Positions 1 through 6,969 of a stretch of DNA of 64,000 bases are shown in pieces. Each line of letters opens with the position of its first letter. Position 1 is the stretch's first letter. Under the pieces are notes generated by a model that ran no database searches, was not told the DNA's origin, and saw nothing but the letters and a program-made list of their open reading frames with translations. The DNA comes from Marinimicrobium agarilyticum DSM 16975 (GTDB taxonomy: Bacteria > Pseudomonadota > Gammaproteobacteria > Pseudomonadales > Cellvibrionaceae). A program made the position numbers and the translations under genes. The stretch is from positions 438,857 to 502,856 of the forward strand of contig NZ_KE384008.1 in assembly GCF_000423345.1 (NCBI RefSeq), read 5' to 3'.

Positions 1-1
1 T

Positions 2-1045
2 ATGGAGCAACCACGTCTTCCCGCGGAATGGGAGCCACAGGACGCCGTCCTGCTCACCTGGCCCCACCGCCACAGTGACTGGGCGTCGATGCTTGAAGAG
101 GTGACCGCCCTGTACGAAGGGTTGGTGACGGTGATCTCCGACTACGCCGACCTCATCGTCGCCGTACCGGAAGCGGAGCTCGACACCATCGAAGCCCGGC
201 TTCAGGCGATGAACGCCCCCATGGATGTGGTGCACCTGCGCCCTGCGCCAAGCAACGATACCTGGGCCCGGGATCACGGCCCGCTGACGGTACTGGTTGA
301 GGGCAAGCCGCGTCTGCTGGACTTTCGGTTCAACGGTTGGGGTGGCAAGTTTGCGCACGATCTGGATAACGAATTGACCCGCCGACTGCATCGGGATGGC
401 GCCTTTCCCGAGGTTGAGCTGCAAACCCAGGATTGGGTTCTGGAAGGAGGCTCGATTGAGGTGGACGGTCGTGGAACGCTGCTCACTACAGAAGCCTGTC
501 TGCTGAACGCCAATCGCAATCCAACGCTCAGCCGCGACGATATTGAAGCGCGCCTGAAGACTGCCTTCGGGGTGCGCAAGATCAACTGGCTGTCCCACGG
601 TCATCTTGCGGGGGACGATACTGACAGCCACATCGATACCATTGCCCGTCTGTGTCCCAACAACGTCATCCTGTATATGCAGTGCGATGACCCGGACGAT
701 GAACATTATCAGGACCTCCAGGCCATGGAGGCGGAGCTCGCGACCATGACCGACGCCGACGGGAGACCTTATCAACTGCTGCCGCTGCCCTGGCCGGGCC
801 CCGTGATCAGCGACGACGGCGACCGCCTGCCCGCGACCTATGCCAACTTTTTGATCATCAACGGGGCGGTTCTCGTGCCCCAATACGATAATCCCGCCGA
901 TGAGCAGGCGCTCGAACAGGTGATGCAGGCCTTCCCGGGTTACCACATCTTCGGTGTTCCCTGCTCGGTGCTGATAGAGCAGGGCGGCAGCCTGCACTGC
1001 ATCACCATGCAGCTACCGGAAGGAGTGCTTTATGACCCAGCTTAA
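2..1045 (+). CDS. aguA: Agmatine deiminase
   Basis: Hydrolyses agmatine to N-carbamoylputrescine plus ammonia in the cytosolic arginine-to-putrescine route. The 347-residue protein is full length for the peptidyl-arginine deiminase-like family. Visible family marks are WPH at 20-22, the NDTWARDHGP block around residues 85-94, the GDDTDSH block near 205-213, and the catalytic Cys at about 333 in GGSLHCITMQ. It overlaps aguB by 14 bp, so the two are translationally coupled and act in sequence. The start at base 2 matches the usual N-terminus, but its upstream region is outside the window, so an operon partner or regulator cannot be judged. Confidence 0.95.
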   Translation: MEQPRLPAEWEPQDAVLLTWPHRHSDWASMLEEVTALYEGLVTVISDYADLIVAVPEAELDTIEARLQAMNAPMDVVHLRPAPSNDTWARDHGPLTVLVEGKPRLLDFRFNGWGGKFAHDLDNELTRRLHRDGAFPEVELQTQDWVLEGGSIEVDGRGTLLTTEACLLNANRNPTLSRDDIEARLKTAFGVRKINWLSHGHLAGDDTDSHIDTIARLCPNNVILYMQCDDPDDEHYQDLQAMEAELATMTDADGRPYQLLPLPWPGPVISDDGDRLPATYANFLIINGAVLVPQYDNPADEQALEQVMQAFPGYHIFGVPCSVLIEQGGSLHCITMQLPEGVLYDPA

Positions 1046-1913
1046 TGTCGGCCTCGTACAACACGCCTGTACCGATGATGTGGACGCCAATCTCGACATC
1101 TCCATGCGAGGCATTCGCGCTGCGGCGGAGCAGGGCGCGCAACTGGTCGTGCTTCAGGAGTTGCACCGCGGCCTTTACTTCTGCCAGCAGGAAGATGTCG
1201 ACCAGTTTGATCTGGCCGAACCCATTCCCGGTCCGAGTACCGAGCGACTGGGAGCATTGGCCAAATCCCTGGGCGTGGTGATTGTCTCCTCGTTGTTTGA
1301 GCGACGCGCACCGGGTCTGTATCACAACACTGCCGTAGTCATCGAACGGGACGGCACCATTGCCGGACAATATCGCAAAATGCATATCCCGGATGACCCG
1401 GGGTTTTACGAAAAATTCTACTTCACGCCTGGTGACATGGGGTTTCACCCCATCGAGACCTCTGTGGGCAAATTGGGCGTATTGGTGTGTTGGGACCAAT
1501 GGTTTCCAGAAGCCGCGCGCCTGATGGCGATGGCTGGGGCGCAGTTGCTGATCTACCCCACGGCCATTGGCTGGAGTCGGGAAGACGACCCGCAAGAGCA
1601 GGCCCGTCAGCGCGAGGCCTGGGTAACCATTCAACGCTCCCACGCAGTGGCCAACGGACTGCCAGTCATCAGTGTCAACCGCATTGGTCACGAAACCGAC
1701 CCCGGTGGCGGTGAGGGCATCGACTTCTGGGGCACCAGCTTTGTTGCCGGCCCCCAAGGCGAGATTCTGTATACCGCCACAACGGACCAGCCCGAGACTG
1801 AGGTGGTCAGTGTGGATATGGCCCGCAGTGAAAACGTTCGCCGAATCTGGCCCTATTTACGGGATCGGCGGGTGGATCACTACGGGGATCTTTTGAAGTT
1901 GTACCGAGATTGA
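1032..1913 (+). CDS. aguB: N-carbamoylputrescine amidase
   Basis: Nitrilase-superfamily enzyme (293 aa) that converts N-carbamoylputrescine to putrescine, CO2 and ammonia, completing the agmatine route begun by aguA. The nitrilase triad is readable as E43 (LQELHRG), K116 (YRKMHIP) and C153 (VCWDQWFPE). The downstream HAVANGLPVISVNRIG and GGEGIDFWGTSF segments are typical of the carbamoylputrescine amidase branch. It overlaps the end of aguA and is closed by a strong terminator a few bases after its stop codon, so aguAB form one transcription unit. Confidence 0.95.
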   Translation: MTQLNVGLVQHACTDDVDANLDISMRGIRAAAEQGAQLVVLQELHRGLYFCQQEDVDQFDLAEPIPGPSTERLGALAKSLGVVIVSSLFERRAPGLYHNTAVVIERDGTIAGQYRKMHIPDDPGFYEKFYFTPGDMGFHPIETSVGKLGVLVCWDQWFPEAARLMAMAGAQLLIYPTAIGWSREDDPQEQARQREAWVTIQRSHAVANGLPVISVNRIGHETDPGGGEGIDFWGTSFVAGPQGEILYTATTDQPETEVVSVDMARSENVRRIWPYLRDRRVDHYGDLLKLYRD

Positions 1914-1942
1914 AAAAGCGCCCCACGATGGGGCGCTTTTTT
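1913..1942 (+). terminator. Rho-independent terminator after aguAB
   Basis: A GC stem GCGCCCCA/TGGGGCGC with a small CGA(T) loop is flanked by A and T tracts and follows the aguB stop directly. The A tract means it could also work on the other strand. Confidence 0.85.
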
Positions 1943-1971
1943 AAACACTGAAAGACGCTATAGGAGAAATC

Positions 1972-2445
1972 ATGGCATTACCCAAAATTGGCAATCTGGC
2001 CCCGGCCTTTACCCTGAATAACCAGGATGGCGAAAAAGTAAGCCTGAAGGACTTTCGGGGTAAGAAGAACGTCGTTTTGTACTTTTACCCCAAAGCGTCC
2101 ACCCCGGGGTGTACGGTACAAGCCTGCGGTATGCGCGATGCCCTTTCGGAACTTGGCAACCATGAAACGGTCGTACTGGGGGTAAGCCCTGACAAAGAGC
2201 CGGCTTTACAGAAGTTCATCGCCAAACAGGGGTTGAATTTTGACTTGCTGTCCGATCCGGATCATCAGATTGCTGAAAAGTATGGTGTCTGGGGCTTAAA
2301 GCAGTTTGCGGGTAAGGAATACATGGGATTGATACGGACCACCTTCCTGATCGATAAAGAAGGGCGTTTGCGCCATATCCCAGAAAAGTTCACCACGAAG
2401 AACCATGATGGCATCATTCTGGACTACGTACGTGAGCATTTTTAA
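1972..2445 (+). CDS. bcp: Thiol peroxidase, Bcp/PrxQ-type peroxiredoxin
   Basis: Reduces hydrogen peroxide and organic hydroperoxides with thioredoxin as electron donor. The 157-residue length is normal for the family. The AhpC/TSA fold shows the peroxidatic Cys47 in STPGCTVQAC and the resolving Cys52 five residues later, the E. coli Bcp arrangement. ATG at 1972 follows an AGGAG ribosome site with good spacing. It sits alone between the aguAB terminator and an AraC-type regulator transcribed in the same direction. The link to oxidative stress is family knowledge. Confidence 0.93.
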   Translation: MALPKIGNLAPAFTLNNQDGEKVSLKDFRGKKNVVLYFYPKASTPGCTVQACGMRDALSELGNHETVVLGVSPDKEPALQKFIAKQGLNFDLLSDPDHQIAEKYGVWGLKQFAGKEYMGLIRTTFLIDKEGRLRHIPEKFTTKNHDGIILDYVREHF

Positions 2446-2814
2446 TGCCCCATTTTGCAGCATTAGGTATTAAGAGCGAAACGGATGAAAACTTTTGGGT
2501 ATAAGATTGGGTTTTTAATAAAAATGTGATCTTAGTCCCGCTGTGTGTCGATTTTTTTGACTCTGTTGGCGACATTTCGCTTTTGATTGGCCTATACTAC
2601 AGTTGTCTTGTCAATGATGGCTCGAGCCCGCGCCAAAAGGGGCTGTCAGAGTGGCATGACAGGACGGTCGGGAACGGTTGTCAGGCCAAAACCCGATGTA
2701 CTATTAGAACGATCGCGAGAGTTCGGCCACTGGCAGTTGACCGCCAGCGTCTCCGCGACCACTCAGCGTAACTAATTTCAATGCCCAGAGTTTTTGGCAG
2801 AAGGAGAGGCCTGT
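2446..2814. other. Intergenic region, probable leader of the AraC-type gene
   Basis: About 370 bases with no convincing gene. Short open frames here lack ribosome sites and recognisable protein features. The left half is AT-rich. A promoter-like pair lies at 2570-2598, which would give the downstream regulator a leader of roughly 200 nt. No clear hairpin was found in that leader. Confidence 0.5.
2570..2598 (+). promoter_or_regulatory. Candidate sigma70 promoter
   Basis: GCGACA (2570-2575), 17-base spacer, TATACT (2593-2598). The -10 box is good and the -35 box matches four of six positions. It would drive the HTH-only regulator at 2815. Confidence 0.4.
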
Positions 2815-3258
2815 ATGATTCAGCTACAGCGTATCGATGATCGAATCAGTGATAGCGCAGCGCGTCCGTTCGCCACACCCGGTGTCCGGTCTTACCATGA
2901 GTATCTGGAACTGGCGAGAATTCCCCCGGCAGAAGGGGTTGCCTCAAAAGTGCTGGATGTGCTGCACCGTCGAGTGGGTCAGGATCCACTGGCAATTGAC
3001 TACATTGCCGAGGACCTCGACCTGTCAAAACGGACTTTGCAGCGTCGTTTGCAGCAGCAGGGTGAGAACTTTGCCCAGTTGCGGGACAGCTTACGTTTCC
3101 ATTATGCGATCAAGTTCCTGATTGATCAGCATATGAGCGTGGATGCGGTATCCAAAGCGTTGGATTTTTCCGACCGCACCAGTTTCACCAACGCTTTCAA
3201 GCGCTGGACCGGACTGTCTCCCAGCGTGTTCCGAAAACTGTTTCGAGATTACGCTTAA
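2815..3258 (+). CDS. HTH-only AraC-family transcriptional regulator
   Basis: A 147-residue protein with a C-terminal AraC-type double helix-turn-helix (about residues 50-145). The first helix pair lies around DYIAEDLDLSKRTLQRRL and the second around AVSKALDFSDRTSFTNAFKRW, ending with the usual GLSPSVFRK. The roughly 45-residue N-terminus is far too short for a cupin-type ligand domain, so any effector sensing must be indirect. ATG 2815 is chosen because AAGGAG lies eight bases upstream; an upstream TTG at 2794 has no ribosome site. Target genes are unknown. A perfect GC hairpin follows the stop codon. Confidence 0.85.
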   Translation: MIQLQRIDDRISDSAARPFATPGVRSYHEYLELARIPPAEGVASKVLDVLHRRVGQDPLAIDYIAEDLDLSKRTLQRRLQQQGENFAQLRDSLRFHYAIKFLIDQHMSVDAVSKALDFSDRTSFTNAFKRWTGLSPSVFRKLFRDYA

Positions 3259-3275
3259 TCAAAGCGCACTCCTTG

Positions 3276-3303
3276 CCCCGGCCGCTTCCCGCGGCCGGGG
3301 CTG
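3276..3303 (+). terminator. Probable terminator after the AraC-type gene
   Basis: Perfect 10-bp inverted repeat CCCCGGCCGC/GCGGCCGGGG with a 5-base loop. The following T tract is short (CTGTTT), so efficiency is uncertain. Confidence 0.6.
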
Positions 3304-3325
3304 TTTATCCTCTATGCCGTCACAA

Positions 3326-3354
3326 TTGCCTGCCTAGCATAAACAAGGTAGAGT
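3326..3354 (+). promoter_or_regulatory. Candidate promoter for yajC
   Basis: TTGCCT, 17-base spacer, TAGAGT, located 37 bases before the yajC start. The -10 box is only a partial match. Confidence 0.35.
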
Positions 3355-3391
3355 TAGCCCTTTTTCAGACCTAGAGAAAGAGGCTCGATAC

Positions 3392-3721
3392 ATGGAATTC
3401 TTTATTCCCGCCGCAATGGCCCAAGACGCTGCACAACCACAGGGTAACCCGATGATCACCCTGCTGATGTTCGGTGGGCTTTTTGTCTTCATGTACCTGT
3501 TCATTATTCGTCCGCAGCGCAAACGTCAGAAAGAGCATCAAAACCTGGTATCTTCCCTGAGCAAAGGAGACGAAGTGGTCATGACCAGTGGTCTTCTCGG
3601 GAAAATTGTGAAAGTGGATGACAATTACATTGTTCTCGATGTCGGTGAGAACATGGAACAGAAGTTCCAAAAGGTGGCGGTCCATGCCGTTCTTCCCAAA
3701 GGCACCATCAAGTCCATCTAA
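3392..3721 (+). CDS. yajC: Sec translocon accessory subunit YajC
   Basis: Small single-span inner-membrane protein (109 aa) that associates with SecDF near the SecYEG translocon. The sequence has a short periplasmic N-terminus, a membrane helix (about 20-42, PMITLLMFGG onward), the conserved IIRPQRKRQKEH junction, and a soluble domain with VMTSGLLGKIVKVDD. The usual partners tgt, secD and secF are not next to it: only 3 bases separate it from an AGCS symporter gene. It may be the only copy displaced from secDF, or a second copy; this window cannot tell. Confidence 0.93.
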   Translation: MEFFIPAAMAQDAAQPQGNPMITLLMFGGLFVFMYLFIIRPQRKRQKEHQNLVSSLSKGDEVVMTSGLLGKIVKVDDNYIVLDVGENMEQKFQKVAVHAVLPKGTIKSI

Positions 3722-3724
3722 ATT

Positions 3725-5098
3725 ATGAGCGATGACTCCCCCCTGCAAGCGCTTGAGGCCCTGCTGAGCACCATCAGTGGACTGGTCTGGGGGGAGTTCA
3801 TGCTGGTGATGATTCTCGGCACCGGCCTGTTTTTAATGGTGCGTCTTGGCGCAATGCCGCTCAGGCGCATCGGTACCGCCTTCCGCCAACTCTTCCGCGG
3901 CCGCCGTTCCGAAGGCGCCGGTGATATCAGCTCCTTCAACGCTCTCATGACCGCCTTGTCGGCCACTATTGGTACCGGCAATATCGTCGGTGTTGCCACC
4001 GCCATCGGCATTGGCGGCCCTGGGGCACTGTTCTGGATGTGGTGCAGCGCCCTGGTTGGGATGGCCACAAAGTACGCCGAAGCAGTTTGTGCCGTGCACT
4101 ACCGTGAGACCGACCAGCACGGTCGTCACGTGGGCGGCCCGATGTACTACATCAAAAATGGTCTCGGACGTCGCTGGGTGTGGCTCGGCGGCCTGTTTGC
4201 ATTCTTCGGCATGTTGGCGGGCTTTGGAATCGGTAACACCGTCCAGGCCAACTCTGTGGCCGATGCGTTGGGCGAGAGTTTCGGTATTCCGGCCTGGGCG
4301 ACCAGCATCATTCTGATGGTCATGGTGGGCGCGGTGTTGATCGGTGGCGTAAAACGCTTGGCCAACGTGGCCGGCAAACTGGTTCCCTTTATGGCGCTGT
4401 TGTATCTGGTCAGCGGCCTCACCATTCTTGCATTCCATCTCAGCGCCATTCCCGCCGCCATTGCGCTGGTGGTCGGATCGGCGTTTACCGGCACGGCAGC
4501 CACTGGCGGCTTTGCTGGCGCTACCATCATGATGGCCATCCAGTTTGGGGTGGCCCGCGGTGTCTTTTCCAACGAGGCGGGCCTGGGCAGCGCCCCCATC
4601 GCCCATGCCGCCGCTCAAACCAGCAGCCCGGTGCGCCAGGGCATGGTGGCGATGCTGGGGACGTTTATCGATACCCTGGTGGTGTGCACGGTCACCGGCC
4701 TGGTATTGATCGTGACCGGCGCCTGGTACAGCGGTGCGGAAGGGGCGGCCATGTCTCAGGAGGCGTTTTCGTCGACGATTCCCCAGGGCCAGCACCTTGT
4801 GGCACTGTGTCTGTCTCTCTTTGCTTTTACGACGTTGTTGGGGTGGAGTTATTACGGTGAACGTTGTGCGCAGTACTTGTTTGGTGAGCGCATCATTAAG
4901 CCGTTTCGTGTGGTTTGGCTGCTGGCGATTCCGGTCGGCGCCAATGTGAGTCTGGGTGTCGTCTGGATTGTGGCGGATATCCTGAACGGTCTGATGGCGG
5001 TTCCCAACCTGATTGCTTTGCTGGCCCTTTCCAGTGTCGTGGTCGGTCTCACCAAAGAATATTTTGCCCGGAAGAATACTGAACCGTTAGGGCTTTGA
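3725..5098 (+). CDS. AGCS-family sodium:alanine/glycine symporter
   Basis: Polytopic inner-membrane transporter (457 aa) that imports small amino acids, typically alanine or glycine, with sodium. The family signature SATIGTGNIVGVATAI followed by GGPGALFWMW is at about residues 79-102. Other conserved blocks are GGPMYYIKNGL and ARGVFSNEAGLGSAPIAHAAA, then about ten hydrophobic segments. It begins 3 bases after yajC and so is probably co-transcribed with it. Its 3' end faces the convergent tus genes, and the first giant-hairpin pair lies between them. Substrate specificity cannot be read from sequence. Confidence 0.92.
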   Translation: MSDDSPLQALEALLSTISGLVWGEFMLVMILGTGLFLMVRLGAMPLRRIGTAFRQLFRGRRSEGAGDISSFNALMTALSATIGTGNIVGVATAIGIGGPGALFWMWCSALVGMATKYAEAVCAVHYRETDQHGRHVGGPMYYIKNGLGRRWVWLGGLFAFFGMLAGFGIGNTVQANSVADALGESFGIPAWATSIILMVMVGAVLIGGVKRLANVAGKLVPFMALLYLVSGLTILAFHLSAIPAAIALVVGSAFTGTAATGGFAGATIMMAIQFGVARGVFSNEAGLGSAPIAHAAAQTSSPVRQGMVAMLGTFIDTLVVCTVTGLVLIVTGAWYSGAEGAAMSQEAFSSTIPQGQHLVALCLSLFAFTTLLGWSYYGERCAQYLFGERIIKPFRVVWLLAIPVGANVSLGVVWIVADILNGLMAVPNLIALLALSSVVVGLTKEYFARKNTEPLGL

Positions 5099-5131
5099 TG
5101 GGATTCGAAGCCACTAGAGAGACCGGCATCA

Positions 5132-5228
5132 ATTCAGGTACACCTTCCCGAGACACGCCGTGAATACGTCCCTGTAGGCTCGAATCGCGAGTCCCGCGCT
5201 CCACGGTCTCGGGAAGGTGTACCTGAAT
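5132..5228 (+). repeat. Giant hairpin copy 1 (type A, plus orientation)
   Basis: Perfect 23-bp stem: arm 5132-5154 is the exact reverse complement of arm 5206-5228. The loop of 51 nt (5155-5205) starts ACGCCGTGAA and holds a small arm TACG-TCCC-TGTA and a second candidate arm GGCTCG/CGAGTCC. There is no T tract on either side, so it is not a classical terminator. Confidence 0.9.
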
Positions 5229-5324
5229 CGCTGCCTCAGTGCTAGATTCTTGCGACTCTTATTGATCTGACTGTTACCGTTCCCTGCTATTAACCTACAA
5301 ACATTAAATTAACCTCTGAGGCTG

Positions 5325-5425
5325 GGGTCCGGGTGTACCCTTCCAAGACCGTGGAGCGAGGGACTCGCGATTCGAGCCCCCAGGGATGGGTTTACGGCGT
5401 GTCTTGGAAGGGTACACCCGGACCC
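5325..5425 (-). repeat. Giant hairpin copy 2 (type A, minus orientation)
   Basis: Perfect 25-bp stem: 5325-5349 pairs with 5401-5425. Read on the minus strand, the 51-nt loop begins ACGCCGTAAA, has the small arm CCCA-TCCC-TGGG, and then nearly the same second half as copy 1. The stem sequence differs from copy 1 over most of its length. Confidence 0.9.
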
Positions 5426-5480
5426 AAGCCGGTCAAGGATGGAGGGTGACCAAGTGAGACGGAAGGTCCGAGGCTAAAAC

Positions 5481-5813
5481 TTAAAGACAGTTATCGGGCC
5501 GGGGCAGGCCGGCGATTTTGCTGGCGACTTTGGCGGGGCTGGGTGGGAAAAGCTTCATCAGATAAATACTGCGGCCTTTTTCGGGTCCAAGCTTTTGGCC
5601 AACGCGCTTCACCAAAGGACGCATTGCGGGAGAAAGCTCAAACTCCCGATAAAAATCACGCAACAACTCAATCACCTCCCAATGCTCCGGCGTCAACTCC
5701 AACTCAAACTCGCGAGCCAGCGCATTCGCCACCTCCGGACTCCAATCCGTCAGATCCCTCAAATAACCCTCCTTATCCGTCGATATCTCCCGTTCAGCCA
5801 CTCGCAACGCCAT
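5481..5813 (-). CDS. tusE: Sulfurtransferase TusE (DsrC family)
   Basis: Last carrier of the Tus sulfur relay: it accepts persulfide from TusD and hands it to MnmA for 2-thiouridine at the wobble position of tRNA. The 110-residue protein keeps the DsrC fold and the essential penultimate Cys109 in the C-terminal GLPRPDNCL. It has conserved EHWEVIELLRDFYREF near the middle. The order tusD-tusC-tusB-tusE on the minus strand with very short gaps indicates one operon. A lone C-terminal Cys with a tus operon fits the thiolation role rather than dissimilatory sulfite metabolism. Confidence 0.93.
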   Translation of the reverse strand: MALRVAEREISTDKEGYLRDLTDWSPEVANALAREFELELTPEHWEVIELLRDFYREFELSPAMRPLVKRVGQKLGPEKGRSIYLMKLFPPSPAKVASKIAGLPRPDNCL

Positions 5814-5816
5814 TGT

Positions 5817-6128
5817 TCAATACCAGCTTTGAACCGTTTTGTGCTCCGTACTCAACTGCACAAAGCCAGAATAATCCACCACCTTGACCCAGTCAGAAAT
5901 ACGATCGTTCAAACCACGAGCCTGTAGGTCCGGCTCCAATGCGAAGAGATGAACCTTCCGGTCGTTCACCAGAGCCTTCAGGGCCTGTGCCGTGGGAGCC
6001 GAGGGGAGGGCACCGTAAACACCATCCTCGATCAGCAACAGCGCATCCCCCGCTCGACAGATGTTAATGCAAGAGGTCAGAGTCTGTTGCGCAAAGGGCG
6101 ACTTGTTAACTGTGTGCAGTGTGCTCAT
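5817..6128 (-). CDS. tusB: Sulfur relay protein TusB (DsrH family)
   Basis: Small subunit (103 aa) of the TusBCD heterohexamer, which moves sulfur from TusA to TusE for tRNA 2-thiouridine synthesis. The start MSTLHTVNKSPF and the core GDALLLIEDGVYGAL match the DsrH family. The conserved end VDYSGFVQLSTEH is present. It stops only 3 bases before tusE begins and starts 14 bases after the end of tusC. Confidence 0.92.
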   Translation of the reverse strand: MSTLHTVNKSPFAQQTLTSCINICRAGDALLLIEDGVYGALPSAPTAQALKALVNDRKVHLFALEPDLQARGLNDRISDWVKVVDYSGFVQLSTEHKTVQSWY

Positions 6129-6142
6129 GATTTGGCATCAGT

Positions 6143-6505
6143 TCAGAAGCTGAGTAAATGATCCTGTTCGCTAAAAAGGGTGGCGACGTCTTCGGAGCTC
6201 AAGGAGACCAGGCCGTCCAAAGCCAGCTCGTCCCTGGTCAAACCGCGTGCTTCCAGAGAGGGTGCGTGAACGTAGAGCTTTTCCACGTCGTACAATGGCA
6301 GCGCCGACAGACTTGAAGACAGTGTTTTCTGGGGAAGTCCCCCGGGCGCCTGCTCGGGTAGCAGTTGGAAAACACCGTCATCCATGAATAATACGCTGAT
6401 ATCCTGCCCAAATACAGCCGTAGCCAGCAAAGCATCCAGCGCCTCCCGGGCAATAGCGCTGCCATACGGGGCGTGACGAAGGGTAAACAGAACTTTTCGA
6501 CTCAT
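6143..6505 (-). CDS. tusC: Sulfur relay protein TusC (DsrF family)
   Basis: Subunit (120 aa) of TusBCD. It has the DsrE/F-like fold beginning VLFTLRHAPYGSAIAREALD, followed by FGQDISVLFMDDGVFQLL and the YDVEKLYVHAPSLEARGL block near residues 70-90. It lies one base after tusD and 14 bases before tusB in the same operon. No departure from family length or motifs was noted. Confidence 0.92.
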   Translation of the reverse strand: MSRKVLFTLRHAPYGSAIAREALDALLATAVFGQDISVLFMDDGVFQLLPEQAPGGLPQKTLSSSLSALPLYDVEKLYVHAPSLEARGLTRDELALDGLVSLSSEDVATLFSEQDHLLSF

Positions 6506-6506
6506 G

Positions 6507-6899
6507 TCAGGCTCCGAATGTCACGACGCGGTCGGCATGCACCACTGCTTCAACCCACTGGCCCAGACCGCTGAGGGTGAATTCCGGGGCGAGGTTGCTG
6601 GCGGGTTGCTGGTAGCGCTGTGCTTCCTCCTCGTTCAGGATGCCGCGCTTGAGGGCCGTGGCGATACATACAACCACATCCAACTGGTGGGCTCGCGCCA
6701 GCGCTCTCCAGGCTTGCGTGATGTCCTGTTCGTCCTGCGGTGGAGTCGCCAGTTGATTGCCCGTGTGGACGCCGTCCTGGTAGAAGAAGACACGGATCAC
6801 CTCGTGACCTTGTTCTAACAGGGTTTGGGCGAAGTGCAGGGCGGTCTGACTCGCCTGAACGCTGAAGGGGGCGGCATAAATTGCAAGCGCAAACTTCAT
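6507..6899 (-). CDS. tusD: Sulfurtransferase TusD (DsrE family)
   Basis: Catalytic subunit (130 aa) of TusBCD. The active cysteine is C78 in VVVCIATALKRG, the same position as in E. coli TusD. The internal ATG at 6899 is chosen because MKFALAIYAAPFS is the family N-terminus. A longer reading frame up to 6986 would run through the yccA terminator. Being first in the minus-strand tus operon, it must be served by a promoter between that terminator and 6899, or by read-through. I see no clear promoter in that short space. Confidence 0.92.
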   Translation of the reverse strand: MKFALAIYAAPFSVQASQTALHFAQTLLEQGHEVIRVFFYQDGVHTGNQLATPPQDEQDITQAWRALARAHQLDVVVCIATALKRGILNEEEAQRYQQPASNLAPEFTLSGLGQWVEAVVHADRVVTFGA

Positions 6900-6919
6900 A
6901 GATTGAATCCACTGAACGA

Positions 6920-6947
6920 AAAAAGCCCCGTATGGACGGGGCTTTTT
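6920..6947 (-). terminator. Terminator after yccA
   Basis: An 11-bp stem AAAAAGCCCCG/CGGGGCTTTTT with a 6-base loop, immediately beyond the yccA stop on the minus strand and before tusD. Its symmetric A/T flanks also allow plus-strand activity. Confidence 0.85.
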
Positions 6948-6969
6948 GTCGAAGGCTGTCGGCCCCTGT

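Larger units (their letters stand above)
5132..5425. repeat. Composite inverted-hairpin element 1
   Basis: Two type-A hairpins (5132-5228 and 5325-5425) in head-to-head orientation lie between the convergent 3' ends of the AGCS symporter and tusE. The 96-base spacer itself begins and ends with an inverted repeat, GCCTCAG (5233-5239) and CTGAGGC (5316-5322). Outside the unit, GACCGGC (5121-5127) and GCCGGTC (5428-5434) form one more inverted pair. No protein gene lies inside. Confidence 0.85.

Noticed and set aside
2526-2775. Two short plus-strand frames upstream of the AraC-type gene
   Set aside because: No ribosome sites, overlapping frames, and the region reads better as a promoter and leader.
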